Shown piece after piece: positions 8,381-16,152 of a DNA stretch of 61,251 nucleotides. The DNA comes from Natrinema mahii (GTDB taxonomy: Archaea; Halobacteriota; Halobacteria; Halobacteriales; Natrialbaceae). The translations under genes were made by a program, and so were the position numbers. Numbering within the stretch: the first letter of the stretch is position 1; every line of letters begins with the position of its first letter. Location of the stretch: the NCBI GenBank assembly GCA_000690595.2, contig JHUT02000005.1:1-61251 (forward strand). Direction: 5' to 3'. The notes under the pieces were generated by a model. That model was not told where the DNA came from, made no database searches, and saw nothing but the letters and a program-made list of their open reading frames with translations.

Positions 8381-8983
8381 ATGCGCCAGTTCGTGTTGCT
8401 CGGTCACGACGTCCCGACCGAGCCCGACTTCTCGCTGGACGACCTCGCGGGCGGAGCCGGCCGCCTCGACGCGCTCTGTCGGTCGATCACCGCCGCGTTC
8501 GTCACCTCCCACGGCATCCGGGAGGCCGTCCGCGTCCACCTGATCGCACAGGACGCGTTCACCATCACCTTCGACGGACGCGACCTCCAGCGGCTCAACC
8601 CCGACGAGCGCAGCACCGCCGCGCTGGTCCGCAACGCCCTCGAGCATCGCGAGGACGCCATCGGTGCCCTCCCCGCCGAGCCCAGCCCGGGAGTCGAGCT
8701 ATACCGCCGCGGGTTCGAGGGGACACTCGAGGAAATCGCTGACGACGGTCCGGTGGTCCAACTCCACGAGGACGGCGACGCGGTCGTCGACGTCGACCAC
8801 GAGGCGCTCGCCGATGGGATCTTCGTACTCTCTGACCATCGGGACTTCACCGACGACGAAGCGGCGCTGCTCGAGGCGGCCGCGGACCGGCGGCTTCGGC
8901 TCGGTCCCGAACTCCTCCACGCCGATCAGGCGATCACCGTCGCACACCACTATCTGGACACCGACGGGTACGAGCGGTTCTGA
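8381..8983 (+). CDS. trmY: tRNA (pseudouridine(54)-N1)-methyltransferase
   Basis: 200 aa, the usual size for archaeal TrmY (SPOUT superfamily). It starts MRQFVLLGHDVPTEPDFSLDD and has the family's C-terminal knot region (GIFVLSDHRDFTDDE... LRLGPELLHADQAITVAHHYLD). It methylates pseudouridine-54 of tRNA to N1-methylpseudouridine using SAM. Its substrate nucleotide is made by Pus10, encoded at 4145-5476. Confidence 0.95.
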   Translation: MRQFVLLGHDVPTEPDFSLDDLAGGAGRLDALCRSITAAFVTSHGIREAVRVHLIAQDAFTITFDGRDLQRLNPDERSTAALVRNALEHREDAIGALPAEPSPGVELYRRGFEGTLEEIADDGPVVQLHEDGDAVVDVDHEALADGIFVLSDHRDFTDDEAALLEAAADRRLRLGPELLHADQAITVAHHYLDTDGYERF

Positions 8984-9067
8984 GGCTCGCGGGGACCGAC
9001 TCCCCTCGGGCGGTCGGACGGCGGCTTTCGCAAGCGTTAAACGCCCGGCCGCGTACGTTTCGATTGC

Positions 9068-9140
9068 GGGCCGGTGGGGTAGCTTGGTATCCTTCGGCCT
9101 TCGGGTGGCCGTAACCGCGATTCGAATTCGCGCCGGCCCA
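9068..9140 (+). tRNA. tRNA-Pro (CGG)
   Basis: A full cloverleaf can be drawn. The acceptor GGGCCGG pairs with CCGGCCC and the discriminator is A at 9140. The anticodon stem CGGCC/GGCCG closes a 7-nt loop TTCGGGT with anticodon CGG, and the T-arm is CGCGA-TTCGAAT-TCGCG. It is 73 nt with no intron and no encoded CCA. A T-rich stretch follows directly. The AT-richer island begins immediately downstream; I found no duplicated tRNA 3' end in the window. Confidence 0.95.
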
Positions 9141-9398
9141 TTTTCGCCTACCCCCATCCTGCATCCGGACGTAATCGCCACACAGCAACGGGTTCGGAAT
9201 GCTATTCCTCTCCATGAGGGGTTGATTTGAACTGCATTGCAACCACGGGTTCCCACTGCCATGCGAACCCTTCTGGAGCCGAATAGTCGACGCACACCCC
9301 TCAAAATAAAACCTCGGACTAGCCGAACAGTTGCGCGCGCCGCTGCACAGCACACTTTCGCATAACATGGGAAACACCCCCAAACCTGTCAGGAGAGG

Positions 9399-10643
9399 AT
9401 GAACAATCTTATTACCAATATAGACGCCAAGTTAAAGACAGGAACGCAGCACGACCCACAGATTCACCCGCTACCACGGAGTACAATTTACATGGATCTT
9501 GATCCCGCCTCGCTTGAAGGAAAAACCACACGGGAGGTCCTTCACGAACTTATCGACTACGTCGTCAAATCCGACGAAGAGATGGATGAAAAGGCGACAC
9601 GAAGTGGGGATCAAACCGACCTCAACATCTACATCTGCGATAACGACGGATACGAAATCGGTACTCTCGATAAATGGGTCACTCATCTCGCCGAAAGCGA
9701 CCACATCACTGGTCACGCCGCAAACTACGTCTCTAACCACACCTTCAACGAGGAAGTCGCTGACGACAACATTTCTCTCGTCACCATCACGACTCCAAGC
9801 AAAGGCCGAGAAGACGAATTCGTCTTCGTCACGAACGACGGCTATCTTTGGATACTGACGACAATCCATTCCGATTGGCGAGAGAAAACAATCGAGAATT
9901 TCATCAAGTACCTACCGTCCATTGAACGTCTCTACCTCTCTGCAGACCACTTAGAAGACCTCACAGAACGCATTCGTGATTCACGTATCAGTGGATTCAC
10001 TGCAAAATACCATGCTCCAAACAGGGAGCGAGACGCAACCCTCACATTCTCTGGCGCAGAACCTGGCGACCTCCAAAAAGCCGAAGACACCTTCGACGCG
10101 AAACCAACACGCATCGAGTTCGACCAGAAAAACAGCCCTACCACAGCTATCCAAGGAGCGAATACAAATAAAGGCCGGCTGACGATGCGTTCCGTTCGAG
10201 ATGGCTCAGAGCCCAAGGCAGTCGACACTCTGCTCGGCCTCACAGAAGACTATCAAGAACTGGATCGACAGAGCTTCAGCGTCGAACACCCGCCAATACA
10301 TGACGACCTTGGAAACGGATTTACTGTCGATGGGTTCACTGCCGTTGAACTCACTGATCCCGACCGTAATGCGGCAGAAGATCTCGTCGGAGAAATCGAG
10401 AAGTCTGTGCTGAATGGGAATCAATACCGCTACGGTATCCGTGACGGTGGTCAGAAAATTCGCGTGTTCGACACCGAATACGACGAAGTATTCGATGTCG
10501 CAGTAGAGGAGCCAGATATCATTCTGTATGCGCGCGACAGCACGACCGCGCTAAGCCTCCGTAGCTTTGTTCGCCAAGTATACGATGAACTCGACTCGAC
10601 GTACTCGCTAAGTAAATCACAGAGCCCGGTGGCTGTCAAATAG
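9399..10643 (+). CDS. Unrecognised 414-aa island protein (gene A of a two-gene cassette)
   Basis: I cannot assign a family. The protein is soluble and acidic, with no TM or signal. A mixed alpha/beta N-terminal half (residues 1-180, with FVFVTNDGYLWILTTIH) is followed by a helical linker (SIERLYLSADHLEDLTERI) and a C-terminal half with beta-rich stretches ending in FVRQVYDELDSTYSL. Base composition and codon use (AGA, CAA, ACT, ATA) are clearly AT-richer than the surroundings, pointing to transfer. It is preceded by GGAG four bases before the ATG. An 11-codon ORF (9367-9402) overlaps that ATG as ATGA. It ends 2 bp before the nuclease-like gene, so the two are almost surely co-translated. A sensor or partner for that nuclease is an inference only. 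Confidence 0.8.
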   Translation: MNNLITNIDAKLKTGTQHDPQIHPLPRSTIYMDLDPASLEGKTTREVLHELIDYVVKSDEEMDEKATRSGDQTDLNIYICDNDGYEIGTLDKWVTHLAESDHITGHAANYVSNHTFNEEVADDNISLVTITTPSKGREDEFVFVTNDGYLWILTTIHSDWREKTIENFIKYLPSIERLYLSADHLEDLTERIRDSRISGFTAKYHAPNRERDATLTFSGAEPGDLQKAEDTFDAKPTRIEFDQKNSPTTAIQGANTNKGRLTMRSVRDGSEPKAVDTLLGLTEDYQELDRQSFSVEHPPIHDDLGNGFTVDGFTAVELTDPDRNAAEDLVGEIEKSVLNGNQYRYGIRDGGQKIRVFDTEYDEVFDVAVEEPDIILYARDSTTALSLRSFVRQVYDELDSTYSLSKSQSPVAVK

Positions 10644-10645
10644 AC

Positions 10646-11605
10646 ATGGAAAGGGGAGAGTTGACAGAGGGGGAGCGACAACGCCGCGAAGTCAATACTT
10701 ACAACTTGTTTTACTCTGCAACAACTGCGCGCGCCGATCCGTCTCTTGCTTCCCATGGCGTGCGTATCCCTGTGATGTTCCCAGTCATCGAAGACCGCCC
10801 CGATGGAGTCCGTTCAGAACCCGATTTCGTTTTGTACGATAGCGAGACGTGTGTACTCGCGGAAATCAAGAGTGGGAACAACATCAATGGTCACGACCTC
10901 AAGCAGATGCGCAAGTGCGCTGATGTCGATATTGAGGCTGCTGAGGATGCACTCAAGGATGCGCAGGTTCGTGAGAAAACTGGATACGACGGGACGGTGT
11001 CCTCAGTTGAGCCAGTTATCGTGTATCAGGACCTTGATGAAGAATATATTGAGGAGGCGTATTCGGCGTCTGATTCATTCCAAGATGTGTGGGACGAGCT
11101 CACGGAGTATGCGGTTGTGATGACGCAGGATTATGGCGATGAGTTGCGTGTTCTCGGTGGCGAGTTCAACGATAGTGGAAACCTTCAGTCGCTTCTTCGG
11201 GGTGGTATCGAACTACCAGAAAACCCACCAGACGAGATTATGCTCACAGAAGGGATGGAACATGAGGTTCTTGCCATCGCAATCTGCGATATCTGGGGTG
11301 AGCAAGCTGTTGACTATGATGATGGAGTAAAGGTGACGCGTACCCAGGTGCGCGACTACTTCGCGCCACGCCACAACGTTGATCTTACTGATTTGGAATT
11401 TGTTTTTAAGTTCTTAGTCGAGTTCGAAGCATGCGATCATGTGGATAGCCGGCACTACAAATTCACACGCGAGCATATGAGCAATATCCTTAGTGTGGAG
11501 TCACAAGTGATGGATGAGTCTGTAGAGGACTACTTACACGGCCCAGACCAGTCGTCGCTTGACGATCATTTCGGCGATGATTCTGACGACTCGGACGACC
11601 AGTAA
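10646..11605 (+). CDS. PD-(D/E)XK nuclease-like protein (gene B of the island cassette)
   Basis: A 319-aa protein. Near residue 58 it has EPDFVLYDSETCVLAEIKSG: Asp60, then Glu73-x-Lys75, the classic PD-(D/E)XK core with Gly-rich follow-up. Glu15 in an N-terminal helix could be the extra acidic residue of helix 1. Residues ~205-290 look like a helical or winged-helix region. The tail is strongly acidic (DDHFGDDSDDSDDQ). The superfamily includes restriction enzymes, repair nucleases and defence effectors. The target here is unknown. It starts 2 bp after gene A and shares its AT-rich composition. Confidence 0.8.
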   Translation: MERGELTEGERQRREVNTYNLFYSATTARADPSLASHGVRIPVMFPVIEDRPDGVRSEPDFVLYDSETCVLAEIKSGNNINGHDLKQMRKCADVDIEAAEDALKDAQVREKTGYDGTVSSVEPVIVYQDLDEEYIEEAYSASDSFQDVWDELTEYAVVMTQDYGDELRVLGGEFNDSGNLQSLLRGGIELPENPPDEIMLTEGMEHEVLAIAICDIWGEQAVDYDDGVKVTRTQVRDYFAPRHNVDLTDLEFVFKFLVEFEACDHVDSRHYKFTREHMSNILSVESQVMDESVEDYLHGPDQSSLDDHFGDDSDDSDDQ

Positions 11606-11608
11606 CCA

Positions 11609-11713
11609 ATGCACGTTGTTGGTGTGATTGCTGTTATGATCGGTCTGGCGATCTCTGCAACGATTATCGGTATGATAGTTGGTTTGCCCGCAGCAGGTCC
11701 CGGCGTACTATAG
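11609..11713 (+). CDS. Tiny single-TM ORF at island end, stopped by the palindrome
   Basis: 34 codons starting 3 bp after the nuclease-like gene: one hydrophobic helix (VIAVMIGLAISATIIGMIVG) and a short tail. The last codon (CTA) and stop (TAG) belong to palindrome copy 3. It may be the stump of a longer membrane protein cut by the element, or a genuine mini-membrane component of the cassette. The close spacing argues for co-translation. Too short to assign a family. Confidence 0.45.
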   Translation: MHVVGVIAVMIGLAISATIIGMIVGLPAAGPGVL

Positions 11714-11793
11714 TAGTCGCTGAAAGTCATTGCACACCTGATCGCATGACAGCGTTGCGATCAGTGTGTAAATCGTTTCAACGGCTACTATAG
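11708..11793. repeat. Palindromic element, copy 3 (86 bp) at the island/PPOX border
   Basis: Near-identical to copy 1: CTATAGTAGTCGCTGAAA on the left and TTTCAACGGCTACTATAG on the right. Both flanks are coding and run into it; on each side the codon CTA followed by stop TAG comes from the element. It marks the junction between AT-rich island DNA and high-GC chromosomal DNA. Confidence 0.93.
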
Positions 11794-12090
11794 TTCGTCG
11801 ATGTGGGCTCGAGCGCCGTCGGTCGTGACTTCCTCGACCTCGCCGATCACCGAGAGGAACCGATAGGGGTCGTCGGGGTCGGTCATGCTGACGCCGACGC
11901 CGGGATTGTTCTGCACGTTTCGCTCCTTCTGGCGGCCCCGCTCGGTGTTGACGAGCAGTCGGTCGTCGGCCGTATCGTAGTCGATCCACACCGGCGTGAC
12001 GTGGGGCAGTCCCCCGTCGGTCAGCGTCGCGACGTGGGCGAACGTTTTCTTCTCGAACAGGTCGTGGAACTCCTCGGGGATTGAGGCCAT
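11788..12090 (-). CDS. PPOX-class (probably F420/flavin-dependent) oxidoreductase, 3'-truncated
   Basis: 100 aa from ATG 12090: MASIPEEFHDLFEKKTFAHVATL, then LPHVTPVWIDYD and RLLVNTERGRQKERN. This is the split-barrel PPOX fold of the F420-dependent enzyme family. The protein ends GARAHIDEL; family members continue for about 30 more residues (the conserved C-terminal strand and helix). The final Leu codon and TAG stop come from palindrome copy 3. No remainder is found on the other side, where island DNA begins. It is probably a broken gene. It is divergent from the 12205 gene. Confidence 0.8.
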   Translation of the reverse strand: MASIPEEFHDLFEKKTFAHVATLTDGGLPHVTPVWIDYDTADDRLLVNTERGRQKERNVQNNPGVGVSMTDPDDPYRFLSVIGEVEEVTTDGARAHIDEL

Positions 12091-12204
12091 GGACCACGGT
12101 TCACCGGCCCCGTTCTTGGGCGTGGTGCCGACAACGGCTGGGACCGAGGCCTCGCCGACTCCCGTGGCGAAACCGTTACCGGCCCTCGGTTCCTCCCTCG
12201 AGTG

Positions 12205-12933
12205 ATGACCGACGGACTCGAGGCGGACGTCGAAGGGGCCGATGAGATCGCCCGACAGCGCGACGAGCTGGCGGCCCGCGTCCGTACCCACGCCGGACGG
12301 ATCGCGCGGGAGCTGGCCGTCCTGCAGGGCGGCGATTACGGCCAGAAGACGTTCACCACCGACGCCGGCAGCTGGACGCTCAAGTACGAGGCCGGCGACG
12401 TGCAGTACCTGCGATACGAGCCCCAGTCGGGGTCGGAGATCTACGCCGTCTCGAGCAAGCAGCCCCCCGAGCCCGACGCGCTCGAGCGGGCGATGACCGA
12501 CTACGACGCCTTCGTCGCGGCCTTCAACGAGTACGTCCGGTCGTTCGCGGACCTCTTCGCGGACGTGCCCGACGAGTTCCCCGAAGTCGAGTCGACCGCG
12601 GAGCTGGCCGCCCAGCGGGATCGAACCCTCGAGCGGATCCGCGAGGTCTGTACCGCGATGGCTGGCCAACTCCACCGCTACGACGGCGACTACGGCACCT
12701 ACGCGACGACGATCGACGGGACCCGCTGGGAGCTGAAGTGGGACGGCGACGCGGTCTCCTATCTGCGCGTCGGCGGCGAGGACGGCATCTACCTCCTCTC
12801 GCAGTACGGGCCGCCGCCGGCCCCCGAGGTCCGCCGGCTGGTCGACGACGTCCCCGCGTTCGTCACCGCGTTCAACGACCACGTGCGGGATCTCGAGGCC
12901 GACCTCGAGACGGTCGCGTTCGAGGCGGAGTGA
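12205..12933 (+). CDS. Hypothetical protein with two tandem ~100-aa repeats
   Basis: 242 aa. Residues ~12-115 and ~128-235 are homologous copies. Copy 1 runs RDELAARVRTHAGRIARELA ... GDYGQKTFTTDAGSWTLKY ... YLRYEP ... AFVAAFNEYVRSF. Copy 2 runs RDRTLERIREVCTAMAGQL ... GDYGTYATTIDGTRWELKW ... YLRVGG ... AFVTAFNDHVRDL. Each unit is helix, beta-meander, helix. It is a soluble acidic protein with no known catalytic motif; I do not recognise the family. ATG 12205 was preferred over the GTG one codon earlier. Confidence 0.8.
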   Translation: MTDGLEADVEGADEIARQRDELAARVRTHAGRIARELAVLQGGDYGQKTFTTDAGSWTLKYEAGDVQYLRYEPQSGSEIYAVSSKQPPEPDALERAMTDYDAFVAAFNEYVRSFADLFADVPDEFPEVESTAELAAQRDRTLERIREVCTAMAGQLHRYDGDYGTYATTIDGTRWELKWDGDAVSYLRVGGEDGIYLLSQYGPPPAPEVRRLVDDVPAFVTAFNDHVRDLEADLETVAFEAE

Positions 12934-13095
12934 GCGGTTCCGGCGTGGAGCCGCGGCTGACCCCGGGGAACGGCGATGATCGCTCGAGCCCAGGTCCGAA
13001 TACCGAGTTCATGTGACCGCTCTATACCGCAACTAGTAGTCGTTTTTACCGTCCGGCCCCTACGACCGGTGGCGACGACGCTCGCCCAGATCACC

Positions 13096-13323
13096 ATGGA
13101 CGGCGCTACTGACGGGACCGACGGGGGCACTGGCAACGAGGACGCGACCGGCGACGGGGCCGAGCCCGGCGACGCGGTCCTGTTCGACGCCGTCGTCGTT
13201 CGCTACGAGTCGGGAAGCGATCGCTGTACGCTCGTGCCGTGTGACGGGTCGGCCGAGGCACGGCTCAACGCCTGGCTCGCGGCGGACCTCGAGACGGTCG
13301 TCGATCTCGACGATGCCCGGTGA
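13096..13323 (+). CDS. DUF7511 domain protein (75 aa)
   Basis: An acidic Gly/Asp-rich N-terminus (about 25 residues) precedes the DUF7511 core: VRYESGSDRCTLVPCDGS, NAWLAADLETVVDLDDAR. It is a paralogue of the protein at 7034. No catalytic residues are evident. The start is ATG 13096. It is convergent with the PadR regulator downstream. Confidence 0.75.
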   Translation: MDGATDGTDGGTGNEDATGDGAEPGDAVLFDAVVVRYESGSDRCTLVPCDGSAEARLNAWLAADLETVVDLDDAR

Positions 13324-13404
13324 CCGACCGCGACGAGCCGTCGGCGACTGGCCGGCGATACGCGCGGCTGTCGAGTCGGGTCAGAACGGCCACGACGTCA
13401 GAAG

Positions 13405-13680
13405 TTATACGTCGACGTACTGGTCGACCCACTCCTGACGGCGCTGGAGCGCGCGTCGGCCCTTGGGCGTCAGCGCGTAGTAGTTCGTCCGCCGGTCGAG
13501 TTGCCCCTTTTCGACGAGGTCTTTCTCGACCAGCGTATCGAGGTTCGGATACAGCCGGCCGTGGGTGACCGGCTGCTCGATGTAGCCGTTGATATCGTCG
13601 AGAATGGCCTGTCCGGACGGCCGGTCTTTTCCTGCGATCACGTACAACAGGTCACGTTGGAAGCCAGTTAGCTGGTCCAT
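13405..13680 (-). CDS. PadR family transcriptional regulator
   Basis: 91 aa, a compact PadR winged helix: DQLTGFQRDLLYVIAGKDRPSGQAILDDI, then THGRLYPNLDTLVEKDLVEKG (the recognition helix phrase G-R-L-Y-P-x-L-x-x-L) and LDRRTNYYALTPKGRRAL. The PadR dimerisation tail is short. A TATA-like TTATAA lies 40-50 bp upstream of the ATG on the minus strand. It is divergent from the NUDIX gene, which it may control; that link is only positional. Confidence 0.9.
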   Translation of the reverse strand: MDQLTGFQRDLLYVIAGKDRPSGQAILDDINGYIEQPVTHGRLYPNLDTLVEKDLVEKGQLDRRTNYYALTPKGRRALQRRQEWVDQYVDV

Positions 13681-13866
13681 GGATCACCCTCTGAGTGACG
13701 ACCTTCACCGTCCTGTGGCTTTGTTATAGAACGGGTACGTCGGCCGAGCGAGCCGGAACGGACCGCGTAGGATCGATCCCCGCCGTACCCGGTGCCTGAC
13801 TGCGGCCTCGGATCCGGCCGTCCGCGTGACGCGGCGTTTTTGGCGCTGACGGCCGTAGTCGCCGCT

Positions 13867-14436
13867 GTGCCAACCGATCCGCTCGAGTGGGAGACCACCG
13901 ATCGCCGCGTAGCCTACTCCTGTCCGGGGTTCGACGTCGTTAACGAGTCCGTTCGACTCCCCGACGGGACCGAAACCGACTTCGACTACCTCTCGGAGCC
14001 GGCCAGTGTCTGTATTCTCCCGTTGACCCCCGACGGCGACGTCGTCTGTATCGACGAGTGGCGACAGGCCGTCTCCCGAGTCAGCCACGGGCTCCCCGTC
14101 GGCGGGACCGAACCCGAGGACGACGACCTCGAGGCGGCGGCGCGTCGCGAACTTGCCGAGGAGACCGGCCACGAGGCCGACGAGTTGGAGCCGCTGGTGA
14201 CCGTCGAACCGGCAAACGGGATCGCCGACGTCGTGTTGCATTGCTTCGTCGCACGGGGCTGTCGGCCGACCGCTGAACAGCGCCTCGATCACAACGAGAG
14301 CATTCGCGTCCGAACCCGATCGCTCGAGGCCCTGACCGACGCAGTGGCCGACGGCGAGATCCGCGACGGCCGGACGGTCCTCGCGCTCTCGTACTACCGC
14401 CTGTTCGGGGCGGACCGCGACTCGGACGAGACATAG
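13867..14436 (+). CDS. NUDIX hydrolase (ADP-ribose pyrophosphatase-like)
   Basis: 189 aa from GTG 13867 (PTDPLEWETTDRRVAYS). The Nudix box is GTEPEDDDLEAAARRELAEETGHE, in which the residue before the seven-residue spacer is Asp where the consensus has Glu; the catalytic REL-x-EE-x-G part is intact. The upstream part (VCILPLTPDGDVVCIDEWRQAV) resembles ADP-ribose/NDP-sugar pyrophosphatases. In-frame codons upstream of 13867 do not look conserved. Confidence 0.88.
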   Translation: MPTDPLEWETTDRRVAYSCPGFDVVNESVRLPDGTETDFDYLSEPASVCILPLTPDGDVVCIDEWRQAVSRVSHGLPVGGTEPEDDDLEAAARRELAEETGHEADELEPLVTVEPANGIADVVLHCFVARGCRPTAEQRLDHNESIRVRTRSLEALTDAVADGEIRDGRTVLALSYYRLFGADRDSDET

Positions 14437-14502
14437 CGGTCCGGAATCGGCGGAGAGCGGTAGCGAAGCGGCTCCCGGGACCAGAGTGGCAGTCGTCCCG
14501 CG

Positions 14503-15519
14503 TCACCCGGTTTCGTTGGCTGGCGTGTCGTTTTCGCTCTCGTTGACTGCCGTCTCGTTCTCGCCCCGTGGCTGCTCGAGGGCGGCCTGTAACCCGTCGG
14601 TTTCACCGAGGGTGACGCTGCTCGCGGCGACGTCGTCGATCGTCATCGATCCGGCCTCGAGCGACGGGATCGTCTCGCCCATCGCCGTCTCGTTGTCGGC
14701 GGTTTCGTTCGTCGCCGTTTCGTTGCTAGCCGTCTCGTTGTCGGCGGTTTCGTTCCCGTCGGCCTGCACCTCGAGGCTGCCGACGGTCATCGCGGTCACC
14801 GTGATCTCGTCGACGTCGAACGCCGCGACGGTCAGGTCTTCGATCTCCTGGGTGCTGGCGTTCTCGCTCTCGTTGGCCTCGCCGTCGCCGTCACCGCCGA
14901 ACAGGCCGCCGACGAAGTCGGAGATCCCCGAGAGGATGCCGCCGCCGTCGTCCTCGACGGTCAGGTCCTCGACGGTCAGTTGCTCGGTGGTCATCGACTC
15001 GATCGTCATGTTTCCGACCGTGACGTTCGTGGCCTCCTCGTCGATCGCCTGCCCGATGCCGGCCGACGAGGCGTTCTCGCCGGCGGCGCTCCCGTTGTCG
15101 GTCGCGTTGGCCCCGTCGGCTCCGCCCAGTTCCTCGATCGAGACGTTCTCGAGCGCGAGCGACTCGAACGCGACGTTCGAGATCGTGACCTCGCCGTCGG
15201 CGGACTCGTTGCCGGCCGCGGTTTCGTTCCCGTCGGACCGGTCGCTCGCGGACTCGTTCAGTTCGCCCTCGAGTCCCTCGCTGTTCTGGATGTCCAACTG
15301 CTGGACGCCGAGTTCTTCGATCGTCGCGTTTCGAACCGTGACGTTCTCGAGTTCGAGCGTTCCGACCTGGACGTTTTCCAGCGTTGCGCTCGTGTCGCTC
15401 GTGTCTCCGGGGTCGTCGTTCGCGGCCGGCGCGGTCGCCCCTGCGAGGGCGGGACCCCCCGAGAGCGCGACCAGCACGGCGACGAACGCGACACCGAGTG
15501 TTCGTGGTCGTGAAACCAT
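14503..15519 (-). CDS. Secreted, N-glycosylation-sequon-rich repeat protein
   Basis: A 338-aa protein. It has a Sec-type signal peptide (about residues 1-27, ending ALAGATA) and then an exceptionally acidic, Asn-rich chain. Short hydrophobic repeats such as LENVTVRNATIEEL and MTIESMTTEQLTVEDL suggest a stacked beta-strand (solenoid-like) fold. N-x-S/T sequons occur throughout, including a run of NETA/NETAD units near residues 250-275. No C-terminal TM or sorting motif is seen, so it is probably released or held by another protein. Role unknown; heavy surface glycosylation is an inference. Confidence 0.82.
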   Translation of the reverse strand: MVSRPRTLGVAFVAVLVALSGGPALAGATAPAANDDPGDTSDTSATLENVQVGTLELENVTVRNATIEELGVQQLDIQNSEGLEGELNESASDRSDGNETAAGNESADGEVTISNVAFESLALENVSIEELGGADGANATDNGSAAGENASSAGIGQAIDEEATNVTVGNMTIESMTTEQLTVEDLTVEDDGGGILSGISDFVGGLFGGDGDGEANESENASTQEIEDLTVAAFDVDEITVTAMTVGSLEVQADGNETADNETASNETATNETADNETAMGETIPSLEAGSMTIDDVAASSVTLGETDGLQAALEQPRGENETAVNESENDTPANETG

Positions 15520-15855
15520 ACGGGCCGACGTCGGTGCGGGTCCCGGCTAAAACGGGGCGACTGTTACGGGATTGGACCGGGGAAAACAGCCCTTTCGAGC
15601 CCGGAGCCGATCGACCGCGGTCGCGTGACCGCCGCCCGACCGAGTCGGCGGCGACCGACCGCAAGCGGGCGGTAGCGGTCGTCGAATCGGCGCGGTGACG
15701 GCGGAAACCGGTGTTTCCGTCCCGCCCCGTCGGTCTCAGTACGTCGTTACCGACGACCCGCGCCAAAAAAGACGAGTTTCCGTCCGAAACTGAGTGGGCG
15801 ACGGGTGGGGCTATCGCTCACGATCGGTCGTGGCCGCCCGATCCCCGGCGGGCGA
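15520..15855. other. Intergenic stretch without a recognisable gene
   Basis: It must contain the promoter of the secreted protein gene (minus). GGAAAC-CGGT-GTTTCC near 15700 is a small hairpin. ORFs here have coding-unlike composition. Nothing else is seen. Confidence 0.5.
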
Positions 15856-16047
15856 TCACTCCAGCCGGAGTTCCCTGGTTTCGACGGCGTCGCAGGTGGG
15901 ACAGACGAACTGGTATCGGACCCGGTCGCCGGACGTGGTCACGCGCCAGCCGCCCTCGGCGTCGACGTAGCCGCATTCCGGACACCGGAGCTCGGACTCG
16001 TCGAACTTCTCCCGGAGCCGCTCGAACGGCGATCGATACGCTGACAT
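15856..16047 (-). CDS. HVO_0649-type small zinc-finger protein
   Basis: 63 aa: MSAYRSPFERLREKFDESE, then CPECGYVDAEGGW and, about 30 residues on, CPTCDAVETRELRLE. The two CxxC knuckles and the SPFERLRE opening are typical of the HVO_0649 mini-zinc-finger family. Function unknown; probably protein or nucleic-acid binding. It is divergent from the LOV/Bat regulator. Confidence 0.82.
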   Translation of the reverse strand: MSAYRSPFERLREKFDESELRCPECGYVDAEGGWRVTTSGDRVRYQFVCPTCDAVETRELRLE

Positions 16048-16152
16048 GTGCTACACTACACCGTGGCAGTATTTAACAACCTAGCCTGCGACGCGGCGGC
16101 GACGCATCCTCCGATCACAACGGTTCTTAGGGATCCGCCCGTACACGAGGGT

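Noticed and set aside
9068-11793. tRNA-Pro as an attachment site with direct repeats flanking the island
   Set aside because: No copy of the tRNA 3' end was found at the far border and no integrase gene is present, so tRNA-targeted integration is unproven.
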